NCBI RefSeq assembly: GCF_001571775.1
Contig: NZ_LRVM01000001.1
Coordinates: forward strand, 124,001 to 188,000
From: Anaerotignum neopropionicum
GTDB taxonomy: Bacteria; Bacillota; Clostridia; Lachnospirales; Anaerotignaceae
Direction: 5' to 3'
DNA: 64,000 bases
In this document: positions 14,474 through 22,524 of the stretch, in pieces
Position numbering within the stretch: position 1 is the first letter of the stretch
Layout of the letters: every line of letters starts with the position of its first letter
Notes under the pieces: model-generated
What the model was told of the DNA's origin: nothing
The model's input: only the letters and a program-made list of their open reading frames with translations
The model's database searches: none
Made by a program: the position numbers and the translations under genes

Positions 14474-15436
14474 ATGGCTAATTTTGTAGTATCCGGTACC
14501 CCTCACGTACGTTCTAAGGAATCTATCCAGAGCATCATGCGTGATGTAATCATCGCTCTGGTTCCTGCTACCGTGATGGGCATTTTCTACTTCGGTGTGA
14601 AGGCACTGATTTTGGTGGTTGCAACCATCGTTTCAGCCGTTTTCTTTGAATGGCTGTATCAAAAAATAATGAAAAAACCCGTTACCATCAGCGATTTAAG
14701 CGCTGTTGTAACCGGCTTACTTTTGGCACTAAACTTACCTGTTGCAGCTCCTGTTTGGGTTGCTGTTGTTGGTAGTGCATTTGCAATTATCTTTGCAAAA
14801 CAGCTTTTCGGCGGTTTGGGACAAAACTTTATCAACCCTGCCCTTGCCGGCAGAGCTTTCTTAGTAGCTTCCTACCCTACAGAAATGACCACTTGGACAT
14901 CCGCAGGCAACTTCGGTGTGGATGCGGTTTCTGTTGCAACACCTTTGGCACAGCTGAAGGGCGGCGTAATGCCTGATGCAAGCTTTGCTGATGTTTTGAT
15001 TGGTAATATTGGTGGTTGTATTGGTGAAACCTGTGCAATTGCTTTGATTATCGGCGGAATTTATTTGATTGTAAAGCATGTAATTAGCTGGAAAGTTCCT
15101 GTGATTTATATTGCTACTGTTTTCATTTTAACCGCATTAATCGGCAGAAATGGCTTGCGTGTACCTGCTTATGAAATCTTTACAGGCGGTTTGATGATTG
15201 GTGCATTCTTTATGGCAACAGACTATGCTTCTTCCCCTGTAACACCTAAGGGGCAGATTATTTTTGCAGTTGGCTGTGGTCTATTGACAACCTTAATCAG
15301 AATTTTTGGCGGTTACCCCGAAGGCGTGTCCTACTCAATTTTGATTATGAACCTTTGCGTACCTTTGATTGAAAGATTTACAGAACCTACAATCTTCGGT
15401 GCATTACCTAAAGTGAAGGAGGCGAAGAAAGCATGA
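14474..15436 (+). CDS. rnfD: Rnf complex subunit RnfD
   Basis: The 320-residue protein is the integral membrane subunit that carries covalently bound FMN. It shows many hydrophobic helices, the conserved NPALAGRAFL segment and VSVATPLAQ, where the threonine of the S-x-A-T motif is the expected FMN attachment site. The second conserved block GLMIGAFFMATDYASSP is present. GAAGGGGG precedes ATG 14474. The stop overlaps rnfG by four bases. Confidence 0.97.
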   Translation: MANFVVSGTPHVRSKESIQSIMRDVIIALVPATVMGIFYFGVKALILVVATIVSAVFFEWLYQKIMKKPVTISDLSAVVTGLLLALNLPVAAPVWVAVVGSAFAIIFAKQLFGGLGQNFINPALAGRAFLVASYPTEMTTWTSAGNFGVDAVSVATPLAQLKGGVMPDASFADVLIGNIGGCIGETCAIALIIGGIYLIVKHVISWKVPVIYIATVFILTALIGRNGLRVPAYEIFTGGLMIGAFFMATDYASSPVTPKGQIIFAVGCGLLTTLIRIFGGYPEGVSYSILIMNLCVPLIERFTEPTIFGALPKVKEAKKA

Positions 15437-15972
15437 ACACAAAAGAAGTTATAAAACCAGCTTTGGTGTTGCTGATTATCGCCAGTGTTGCTGCCGCTGC
15501 TTTGGGTGCAGTTCAGTCGATTACAGCAGAACCCATAAGACTGCAGGAAGAACAAACAAGAGCAGCTTCCATGCAGGCAGTTATGCCCGATGCAAGCTCT
15601 TTTGAAGAAATTACCGATTTGGAATTAACAGGCTCCCTTACTGCAGTTTACAAAGCTGATAACGGTGGTTTTGTTATTACTGCAGCTCCCGGCGGCTTTG
15701 GTGGCGCTGTGAATACAATGGTCGGCATTGATACAGATGGCGTAATTACAGGACTACGCGTTACAAAACATGCCGAAACACCTGGTTTGGGTGCAAAATC
15801 TACCGATCCTTCCTTCTATGAACAGTTTACAGGTATGTCCGGTACACTGGCTGTAACAAAGGATGGCGGAGAAGTTATTCCCATTACAAGCTCCACAATC
15901 ACCTCCAGAGCCGTAACAAGTGGTGCAAACGAAGCCTTGGAATGGTTTGCTGCGAACGGAGGTGCTTACTAA
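15433..15972 (+). CDS. rnfG: Rnf complex subunit RnfG
   Basis: RnfG is anchored by one N-terminal helix (about residues 9-30) with an extracytoplasmic domain that bears covalent FMN. The 179-residue product has the FMN-binding domain features PGGFGGAVNTMVGID, HAETPGLG and the C-terminal SSTITSRAVTSG, in which the threonine after SS aligns with the S(G/S)AT FMN site of the family, with Ser in place of the usual Gly-Ala. ATG 15433 overlaps the end of rnfD, and the stop overlaps rnfE by one base. Confidence 0.95.
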   Translation: MNTKEVIKPALVLLIIASVAAAALGAVQSITAEPIRLQEEQTRAASMQAVMPDASSFEEITDLELTGSLTAVYKADNGGFVITAAPGGFGGAVNTMVGIDTDGVITGLRVTKHAETPGLGAKSTDPSFYEQFTGMSGTLAVTKDGGEVIPITSSTITSRAVTSGANEALEWFAANGGAY

Positions 15973-16583
15973 TGGCTAACCCATTAAAATTAATTAAAAA
16001 TGGTTTGATTGACGAAAACCCTACCTTTGTACAGGTAATTGGTATGTGTCCTACACTTGCTGTAACAAGCTCATTCTTTAACGGTGTTGGCATGGGTCTT
16101 TCTACAACCGCTGTTTTGATATGTGCGAACTTGTTCGTATCTTTGCTTAGAAAAGTTATTCCCGATAAGGTAAGAATTCCATGCTTTATCGTTGTTATTG
16201 CAACATTCGTTACCATTATCGAATTTATGCTCAAAGCATACCTGCCAGCGTTAAACGCTTCTTTGGGACTTTTTATTCCTTTGATCGTTGTTAACTGCTT
16301 GATTCTTGCAAGAGCAGAGGCCTTTGCTTCTAAAAACGGTCCCATCGCTTCTGTTTTCGATGGTATCGGCATGGGTCTTGGGTTTACACTGGGCTTAGGC
16401 ACTTTAGGCTTAGTGCGTGAAATAATTGGCGCTGGTACACTGTTTAGCAGCTTGCCTTTTGAAATTATATTGCCCGCAGCCTTCCCTAGAACATTATTGT
16501 TCGTTATGGCTCCTGGCGCATTCTTTACATTAGGTTGCTTGATGGCTGCTTTAAACTATTTCAGAAACAAGAAAAAAGCTTGA
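15972..16583 (+). CDS. rnfE: Rnf complex subunit RnfE
   Basis: The 203-residue membrane protein is one of the two related six-helix subunits (RnfA and RnfE) that bind an iron-sulfur centre inside the membrane. It has the GLIDENPTFVQVIGMCPTLA start, with a conserved cysteine, and VNCLILARAEAFAS in the centre. ATG 15972 shares its A with the rnfG stop codon; the preceding 30 bases in frame belong to rnfG. It is followed after 17 bases by rnfA. Confidence 0.96.
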   Translation: MANPLKLIKNGLIDENPTFVQVIGMCPTLAVTSSFFNGVGMGLSTTAVLICANLFVSLLRKVIPDKVRIPCFIVVIATFVTIIEFMLKAYLPALNASLGLFIPLIVVNCLILARAEAFASKNGPIASVFDGIGMGLGFTLGLGTLGLVREIIGAGTLFSSLPFEIILPAAFPRTLLFVMAPGAFFTLGCLMAALNYFRNKKKA

Positions 16584-16600
16584 GAAGGAGGGGAAATTAA

Positions 16601-17179
16601 ATGAATCTTTTCTTATTGATTTTAGCCGGGATTTTCGTAAATAACTATGTATTATCCCAGTTCTTAGGTATCTGCCCCTTCCTCGGCGTTTCGAAAAAAG
16701 TTGAAACAGCAGCAGGTATGGGTATGGCCGTTATCTTCGTTATGTCCTTGGCAGCAGCAGTAGCTTGGTTGGTATACAATCTTATTCTGGTGCCATTGAA
16801 TATAACATATTTGTACAACATTGCGTTCATTTTGGTTATTGCATCCTTAGTACAGTTCGTAGAAATGTTCTTAAAGAAAGCAGCACCCGCTCTTTATCAG
16901 GCACTGGGTGTATTCCTTCCTTTGATTACAACAAACTGTGCCGTTTTGGGTGTTGCCGTTTTGAACATGCAAAAAGGTTACAACTTCATTGAAGCCGTAT
17001 TGAATGGCTTCGGTGGTGCAACAGGCTTTGCTTTGGCGATTGTTCTGTTTGCCGGTATCCGTGAAAGAATCGCAGACAATGATACTCCGAAAGCCTTTGA
17101 TGGGTTCCCTTTGGCACTGCTTACCGCAGGTCTTATGTCCATCGCATTCTTAGGCTTCTCCGGCTTAATCAAACTTTAA
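16601..17179 (+). CDS. rnfA: Rnf complex subunit RnfA
   Basis: The 192-residue membrane subunit is the partner of RnfE. It contains [18 protein letters not shown] with the conserved cysteine, and [15 protein letters not shown] with the second, plus six hydrophobic helices. AGAAGGAGG precedes ATG 16601. Product length is typical for the family. Confidence 0.97.
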   Translation: MNLFLLILAGIFVNNYVLSQFLGICPFLGVSKKVETAAGMGMAVIFVMSLAAAVAWLVYNLILVPLNITYLYNIAFILVIASLVQFVEMFLKKAAPALYQALGVFLPLITTNCAVLGVAVLNMQKGYNFIEAVLNGFGGATGFALAIVLFAGIRERIADNDTPKAFDGFPLALLTAGLMSIAFLGFSGLIKL

Positions 17180-17198
17180 TGCAGGGAGGGTGACAAAA

Positions 17199-18065
17199 AT
17201 GGACATTATGAATATTGTAAATCCGATCCTTAGTATCGGTGGACTCGGTGTTGTTTTTGGTGCAGGCCTTGGCATCGCCGGTGAGGTTTTCAAAGTTGAG
17301 GAAGATCCTAAAATCGGAGAGATTTTAGAAGCTCTTCCCGGTGCAAACTGTGGTGGTTGCGGTTTCCCCGGTTGTGGCGGTCTTGCTACTGCCATTGCTT
17401 GTGGAAACGCACCTGTAAACGGTTGTCCCGTTGGCGGCGCGGCTTGTGCTGAAAAAATTGGCGCAATTATGGGTGTTGAAGCTTCTGCTTCCGATCCTAT
17501 TGCTGCTTTCGTTAAGTGCGGCGGTACTTGTGAAAAAGCTAAAGATAAATATGAGTATTTTGGCATTGACGATTGTAATATGGCTGTTCAGCTTGCTGGC
17601 GGTGGCGGCAAAAGCTGCACCTACGGCTGCTTAGGCCTTGGCAGCTGTAAAAAAGCTTGTGCTTTTGACGCAATCGAAATTGTAGATGGTATTGCAGTTG
17701 TTGATAAAGATAAATGTGTTGCTTGTGGTAAATGTGTATCCGCATGCCCCAAGCATATCATTGAGCTTCTTCCCGCAAAGAAGAAGGTTAAGGTTCAGTG
17801 TTCCTCCAAGGACATTGGCAAAAACGTAATGCAGGTTTGCTCCGTTGGCTGTATTGCATGTAAGATTTGCGAAAAGAATTGTCCTTTTGACGCAATCCAT
17901 GTCATTGACAACTTAGCAGTCATTGATTACGACAAATGTAAATCCTGCGGTATTTGCGCTAACAAATGCCCGAAAAACGTTATTACAGGAAAAAGACCTA
18001 CACCTCCTGCTCAGGCTGCCCCTAAAGCAGAGGCGCCTGCAAAGGAAGAAGCGAAAGCTGAATAA
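17199..18065 (+). CDS. rnfB: Rnf complex subunit RnfB
   Basis: RnfB accepts electrons from reduced ferredoxin. The 288-residue protein has an N-terminal membrane anchor (about residues 10-30), then the Cys51-x2-Cys54-x4-Cys59-x16-Cys76 cluster motif (ANCGGCGFPGCGG), and several further [4Fe-4S] motifs: CVACGKCVSACP, CIACKICEKNCP and CKSCGICANKCP, plus GSCKKAC. The last 25 residues form a Pro/Ala/Lys/Glu tail, as in RnfC. The start is ATG 17199 after GGGAGGG; GTG 17190 overlaps the ribosome site. Last gene of the operon, with a strong terminator. Confidence 0.97.
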   Translation: MDIMNIVNPILSIGGLGVVFGAGLGIAGEVFKVEEDPKIGEILEALPGANCGGCGFPGCGGLATAIACGNAPVNGCPVGGAACAEKIGAIMGVEASASDPIAAFVKCGGTCEKAKDKYEYFGIDDCNMAVQLAGGGGKSCTYGCLGLGSCKKACAFDAIEIVDGIAVVDKDKCVACGKCVSACPKHIIELLPAKKKVKVQCSSKDIGKNVMQVCSVGCIACKICEKNCPFDAIHVIDNLAVIDYDKCKSCGICANKCPKNVITGKRPTPPAQAAPKAEAPAKEEAKAE

Positions 18066-18079
18066 TTCTGTAGTATCAA

Positions 18080-18124
18080 GGGTGCCCCTTCTTATAAATT
18101 ATAAGAAGGGGCACCCTTTTTTAA
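18080..18124 (+). terminator. Terminator of the rnf operon
   Basis: GGGTGCCCCTTCTTAT pairs with ATAAGAAGGGGCACCC over 16 bp, followed by TTTTTT, 14 bases after the rnfB stop. Confidence 0.95.
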
Positions 18125-18219
18125 ATGGCGGATTATTCATTCTTAACAGAATAACAAAAAAAATGTACACATTTACAATATTATGTCGACATCTTTTTGC
18201 TCAAAACATTGACAATTCG

Positions 18220-18247
18220 TTGACAATATATATATATATATTATGAT
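18220..18247 (+). promoter_or_regulatory. Promoter of the secreted-protein cassette
   Basis: TTGACA (18220-18225), a 16-base spacer made of alternating TA, and TATGAT (18242-18247). A second TTGACA starts 11 bases earlier. The TA tract makes a low-melting spacer. The start codon follows about 100 bases downstream. Confidence 0.75.
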
Positions 18248-18346
18248 TAGAGCAGAAGAGGTAACTAGTTTACCGAAGGCCTTCCGAAAGCTATGTAGTT
18301 CTTCTAAGATGATAAATTAAATTTTATATTAAAGGAGGAATACTAA

Positions 18347-19132
18347 ATGAAAAGATTTTTCTCTATTATTTTATCAGGTATATTCGTTCTTTCAACTGTA
18401 GCACCCACCTTTGCGAGCGAGCCAACAAATAATATAAATATGGTAGAGAACATGATTAATTGTGGAGCATCTAGGCTTATAAATGAGTCCACGGAAAAAT
18501 CGGGGGTCGAAAATTACACAATTGAAACAGCAGGGGTTTTAGCAAATATAAAAAAAGAACCCGTTTCCAATGGGGACTTATATACAGTCCATGAAGGAGA
18601 ATTAACAAATGAAATATTAATTACACCAATTGGGGAAATCTATTTAGATGGAAATTTAGTAACTTTTTCAACGACTTCCCAAGCAACCGCAACGTCAGAT
18701 ATTACCACAAGGTCTTATTATGAGTCTTGGGATTATAATGACAGGGCATTTGCACCGGGACCCTATACTTCAAATGAAATAACAAAAAAAACCACGGTGC
18801 GTTTGGAACAAAAAATTTCACAATTATCTTTATCGGTGATTGCTGGAATTGTTGCCGCTGGATTGTTTAAAGATATGAGCGTTGGGGTGGCCGCTGGGTT
18901 ATTATCATACAAAGGATTAGCTGAATACTATGATTGGTTGAATGCTTTTGATCCAGAAGCTAGTTGTCTATATATTAAAAAAACCACATGGACAAATGGA
19001 AACCCGGATTTAGGTTCTAGTACTTTGAAATATTATTTCAAAATAACAACCGAATATTATAAGGATTCAAAATATAAAGACTATCATTCGGGAGGTACTA
19101 TATATGCACTTCAGTCTATCAATAATCATTAA
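18347..19132 (+). CDS. Secreted 26-kDa protein of unknown function (bacteriocin/toxin candidate)
   Basis: I do not recognise a named family with certainty. The 261-residue precursor has a classical signal peptide (MKRFFSIILSGIFVLS, likely cleaved after TFA at residue 23). The mature part has a beta-rich N-terminal half, a charged middle, and a 30-residue Gly/Ala/Val-rich hydrophobic stretch (about 159-188) that resembles a membrane-inserting helical hairpin, then a Tyr/Lys-rich tail. Only two cysteines remain (39 and 207), which could form one disulfide. AAGGAGG precedes ATG 18347. The next gene, 24 bases on, encodes a tiny membrane protein; together they have the layout of a large secreted bacteriocin and its immunity protein, which is inference. 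The bases are richer in A/T than the rnf genes, hinting at transfer. Confidence 0.7.
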   Translation: MKRFFSIILSGIFVLSTVAPTFASEPTNNINMVENMINCGASRLINESTEKSGVENYTIETAGVLANIKKEPVSNGDLYTVHEGELTNEILITPIGEIYLDGNLVTFSTTSQATATSDITTRSYYESWDYNDRAFAPGPYTSNEITKKTTVRLEQKISQLSLSVIAGIVAAGLFKDMSVGVAAGLLSYKGLAEYYDWLNAFDPEASCLYIKKTTWTNGNPDLGSSTLKYYFKITTEYYKDSKYKDYHSGGTIYALQSINNH

Positions 19133-19156
19133 TTTGTCTAAAGGAAGGATCAATTT

Positions 19157-19348
19157 ATGGATTTGCTAATTTGCGCATTGCTTTTGATTTCTTGTTTTCT
19201 TATAGATAAATACTTGATTTATCCAAGTTCAGGGCGGCAATGGCCCGCTACGTTTATAGATTGGCTTAAAGAAAATAGCAAAGATGGACGTCAGCAAAGG
19301 AAAGAAATAAAAGAAAATATAAAGATGTTTTTTCGAAATGGAAACTAA
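19157..19348 (+). CDS. 63-residue single-TM protein, possible immunity protein
   Basis: The product has one N-terminal hydrophobic helix (about residues 2-20, LLICALLLISCFL) and a strongly basic amphipathic tail (KEIKENIKMFF). AAGGAAGGA lies seven bases before ATG 19157. It is transcribed with the secreted 26-kDa protein and shares its terminator. Small membrane proteins next to secreted antimicrobial proteins often give self-protection, but nothing in the sequence proves it; a secretion helper or signalling role would fit equally. Confidence 0.6.
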   Translation: MDLLICALLLISCFLIDKYLIYPSSGRQWPATFIDWLKENSKDGRQQRKEIKENIKMFFRNGN

Positions 19349-19362
19349 TTACAGAATGAATA

Positions 19363-19400
19363 AGGGTGTCACCAAACGATAAGTTTGTGCCACCCTATTT
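19363..19400 (+). terminator. Terminator of the secreted-protein cassette
   Basis: AGGGTG...CACCAAAC and GTTTGTG...CACCCT form an imperfect stem followed by ATTTT. It separates the cassette from the promoter of the next gene. Confidence 0.65.
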
Positions 19401-19425
19401 TCATAGATTTTTATTTTTTGTTCCC

Positions 19426-19454
19426 TTTACCCCAAATTACAAATATGGTATAAT
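19426..19454 (+). promoter_or_regulatory. Promoter of the DUF4321 gene
   Basis: TTTACC (19426-19431) and TATAAT (19449-19454) with a 17-base spacer, about 80 bases before the start codon. Confidence 0.75.
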
Positions 19455-19533
19455 AGTTTTCATTAAGCGGCGGAATCTTTTTTCTGAGATGATCTCAATA
19501 TGTTTTATCGGCGCTAAAGCTATAAGGAGGACA

Positions 19534-19797
19534 ATGATCTTGAGAGGACAACCACGAAATGTATGGGTTTTGGTTTTATTTATATTAGCTGGTGTTGTTT
19601 TAGGCGGCTTCATTGGAAGCATTTTTGCCGATGTTCCTGCACTAAGCTGGCTATCCTACGGTAACACATTTGGTCTTTCCTCTCCTCTGGTTTTGGATAT
19701 CGGCGTGCTTACGTTGCAGTTTGCTTTAACCATCCGATTTACCGTTGCGGGAATTATTGGAATTAGCATTGCAATATTAATATACCGTAAACTGTAA
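19534..19797 (+). CDS. DUF4321-like small membrane protein
   Basis: The 87-residue product has hydrophobic helices at about residues 9-26 and 60-83 and a loop with LSWLSYGNTFGLSSP, as in the DUF4321 family found next to cell-shape genes in Clostridia. Function unknown. AAGGAGG precedes ATG 19534; reading the frame from further upstream would run through the promoter and is rejected. It has its own promoter and terminator just before mreB. Confidence 0.75.
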   Translation: MILRGQPRNVWVLVLFILAGVVLGGFIGSIFADVPALSWLSYGNTFGLSSPLVLDIGVLTLQFALTIRFTVAGIIGISIAILIYRKL

Positions 19798-19802
19798 TCC
19801 AT

Positions 19803-19826
19803 AAGCCGCCTGGCGGCTTTTTTTTG
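19803..19826 (+). terminator. Terminator after the DUF4321 gene
   Basis: AGCCGCC and GGCGGCT form a tight hairpin followed by eight T residues. Confidence 0.92.
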
Positions 19827-20001
19827 TCGATTTTACGGGACACAAAAATTTGGCTTTTATGAAAAGTGCATTTGTTTTTATTGAAAAGAACGCCAAAAAG
19901 ATGTATCATAAAAATTAAGGCTTTTATTGATCTTTACTTAACACAGAAATTTATATCTGTAGCTGAATACAGAGTTTTCCTATAATGAAAGGGGCATAAA
20001 T

Positions 20002-21030
20002 ATGTTTTCGAAAGATATGGGTATCGATCTTGGTACCGCTAATACATTGGTATATATGAAAGAAAAAGGAATTATTGTTAACGAGCCTTCTGTTGTTGCA
20101 ATAAATACACAAACGAAAGAGGTACTTGCCGTTGGAAATGAGGCAAAGGAAATGATTGGCCGTACGCCGGGTAACATCGTTGCAATTCGCCCCATGAAGG
20201 ATGGCGTAATTGCTGACTTTGATGTGACACAGGCAATGCTTCGCTATTTTATCAATAAAGCCTACGTTCGCTCTATGTTTGGTCCGAAACCACGCATCGT
20301 CATTTGTGTGCCCTCAGGCGTCACAGAGGTTGAAAAAAGAGCAGTATTGGAGGCTGCTATTGCAGCTGGCTCTAAGGATAAGGACACTTACCTGATTGAA
20401 GAACCCATGGCTGCATCCATTGGTGCAGGGCTGCCCATTGCAGAGCCTACGGGAAGCATGGTTGTGGATATTGGCGGCGGCACCAGCGAGGTGGCTGTTA
20501 TTTCCCTTGGGGGCATCGTAACTAGTACCTCTTTGCGCGTAGCCGGTGATGCCTTGGACAATGCCATTGTGAATTTCATTAAAAGGGAATTCAATCTTGC
20601 CATTGGCGACCGCACAGCAGAGGAAATTAAAATTACCATTGGTTCAACCTTCCCTATGGAAAAAGAAGAAATTATGGAAATTCGCGGACGGGATTTAATC
20701 AATGGTTTGCCGAAAACCATTGAGGTTACCTCCATTCAGATTCGTGAAGCCCTTTCTGAGCCTGTGAATTCAATTATTGAAACAATTAAGCAAACGTTGG
20801 AGGCAACCCCTCCCGAGTTGGCTTCAGATATTATGGAATTTGGCATTACCCTTACGGGCGGCGGCGCTTTATTAAGAGGCTTGGATCAACTCATTAATGC
20901 CGAAACCGGAATGCCCGTTCATGTGGCAAACGAACCCTTAAATTGTGTTGCTATGGGGACAGGCCTTGTTTTGGAGCATATTGACACCTTGAAGTCCGTG
21001 TTGATTTCTCCCAGAAAAGCACTCTTTTAA
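20002..21030 (+). CDS. mreB: Rod-shape actin MreB
   Basis: MreB forms membrane-bound filaments that guide lateral wall synthesis. The 342-residue protein has the actin-fold phosphate loops [14 protein letters not shown] (residues 6-19) and [15 protein letters not shown], and the adenosine motif [13 protein letters not shown] 20002 follows AAAGGGG. Normal family length. First gene of mreB-mreC-mreD-mrdA. Confidence 0.97.
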   Translation: MFSKDMGIDLGTANTLVYMKEKGIIVNEPSVVAINTQTKEVLAVGNEAKEMIGRTPGNIVAIRPMKDGVIADFDVTQAMLRYFINKAYVRSMFGPKPRIVICVPSGVTEVEKRAVLEAAIAAGSKDKDTYLIEEPMAASIGAGLPIAEPTGSMVVDIGGGTSEVAVISLGGIVTSTSLRVAGDALDNAIVNFIKREFNLAIGDRTAEEIKITIGSTFPMEKEEIMEIRGRDLINGLPKTIEVTSIQIREALSEPVNSIIETIKQTLEATPPELASDIMEFGITLTGGGALLRGLDQLINAETGMPVHVANEPLNCVAMGTGLVLEHIDTLKSVLISPRKALF

Positions 21031-21078
21031 CCTGAAAAGTTACAGGCAAATCTTTAACCCTTGAAGGAGCGTTAGATT

Positions 21079-21924
21079 TTGATTCAATTTTGGGAAGAAC
21101 ATAAAAAGAAAATTATTGGTGTAATTGCAATTGCCATTGTCGCCGTTGCCTTATTTGCCGGCGGAAAAAATTTAAATGCCTCTGCACTGGAAAGCGTCTT
21201 AGGCTTTGTCGTTACGCCCTTTCAAGATTTAACAACGGGTATTGAAAACTGGGTGGATAGCACGGCTGCTTCCGCCAAAGATAAAACTGCGCTTACAGAG
21301 GAAAATGCGCAGCTGAAGGCAGATTTGGCAAAGTTGCAGGACGAAAATAAACGTCTGGAGCAATATGCAAAAGAAAATGCCGCCCTCTCCTCTTTGCTGA
21401 AAATTTCTCAAAAGTACCCGGAATATAAAAGTACGGGAACCAAAATTATCGCCAAAAACCCCGGCGTTTGGTACAACACCTTTACAATAAATAAAGGCAC
21501 CGACGACACCGTATCCGCAAATATGATTTTAATTGCACCCGGCGGTGTTGTGGGGAAAATTCTTGAAAGCGGCAAAACTTATTCAAAAGCCCAATCCATA
21601 CTGGACAGTCGAAGTGCCGTGCCTGCCATGAGCGTTCGAACGGGAGATTTAGGCGTTGTAAAAGGCGATTATACCCTAATGAACGACGGTCTTTGTAAAA
21701 TGGAGTATATTGACGGCGAAGCACAAATTGCAGTGGGGGATGAAATTGTTACCTCCCAGCTTTCTGATGTTTATCCTGCGGGACTTTCCATTGGTAAGGT
21801 AACAAAAATTGAAACCGATACCAACGGCCTTACAAAGTATGCCATTATTGAACCCTTTGTTGATTTAAAGCATTTGGATACTCTTTTGGTTATTGATAAA
21901 AACACACTGGAGGAAGCCCCTTGA
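21079..21924 (+). CDS. mreC: Cell shape protein MreC
   Basis: MreC is the bitopic scaffold of the elongasome. The 281-residue product has one N-terminal helix (about residues 11-27), a coiled coil (about 65-100, ENAQLKADLAKLQDENKRLE) and a C-terminal beta domain with VWYNTFTINKGTDDTV and GGVVGKIL. TTG 21079 is the start, with GGAGCG upstream. The stop overlaps mreD by four bases. Confidence 0.95.
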   Translation: MIQFWEEHKKKIIGVIAIAIVAVALFAGGKNLNASALESVLGFVVTPFQDLTTGIENWVDSTAASAKDKTALTEENAQLKADLAKLQDENKRLEQYAKENAALSSLLKISQKYPEYKSTGTKIIAKNPGVWYNTFTINKGTDDTVSANMILIAPGGVVGKILESGKTYSKAQSILDSRSAVPAMSVRTGDLGVVKGDYTLMNDGLCKMEYIDGEAQIAVGDEIVTSQLSDVYPAGLSIGKVTKIETDTNGLTKYAIIEPFVDLKHLDTLLVIDKNTLEEAP

Positions 21925-22433
21925 GAATCATCATTACAATCGCTATGGTATTGATTAATTTCATATTGCAAACAACTCTTTTGCAACACCTTGCAATCCA
22001 GAGCATTTTTCCCAATACCGCTTTAATTATTGTGGTTTCCTACGCTCTTTTGCGAGGCAGTAAGGAGGGCTGTATTGTGGGCGCTTTTACAGGGTTATTG
22101 TTTGATGTTTTTTTTGGTACTGCAATGGGCTATTACACGCTATTATATTTTGCCCTCAGCTATTTTACAGGGAAGAGTCAGAAGAATTTTTATCGAGAAA
22201 ATTACCTTTTACCCATTCTTTTTTGCGCACTGGCCGCCGGAATATTTGAATTTTTTCAATTTTTAACGGAGTTGGTCTTGCGTAAAGACGGAAATATACT
22301 TTTTTTTGTTATAAAAATTTTCCTCCCCACCATTGTTTATACGGCAGTTGTTACCGTACCAATTTATCGAATTTTGTTTGGACTGAATGAATGGCTGGAG
22401 CTAAAGGAAAAATATAAATATCGTTTGTTTTAA
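21921..22433 (+). CDS. mreD: Rod-shape protein MreD
   Basis: MreD is the small polytopic membrane partner of MreC. The 170-residue product has five or six hydrophobic helices and the motif GCIVGAFTGLLFDVFFGTAMG typical of the family in positions about 52-72. The TTG start overlaps the mreC stop (TTGA), which implies coupling. Confidence 0.92.
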   Translation: MRIIITIAMVLINFILQTTLLQHLAIQSIFPNTALIIVVSYALLRGSKEGCIVGAFTGLLFDVFFGTAMGYYTLLYFALSYFTGKSQKNFYRENYLLPILFCALAAGIFEFFQFLTELVLRKDGNILFFVIKIFLPTIVYTAVVTVPIYRILFGLNEWLELKEKYKYRLF

Positions 22434-22524
22434 AATCTAGGAAAACTATGTTTCACTCGGAGTATTTTACGCACCACCCAAAAACCAAAACCGAACAACC
22501 GTCTGTTTCCAATAGGAGGAACCG

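Noticed and set aside
18226-18241. TA dinucleotide tract as a phase-variable microsatellite
   Set aside because: It is a short spacer inside a good promoter; variation is conceivable but a single sequence gives no evidence.
19366-19533. N-terminal extension of the DUF4321 protein
   Set aside because: It would translate through a terminator and promoter; the ATG at 19534 has a perfect ribosome site.
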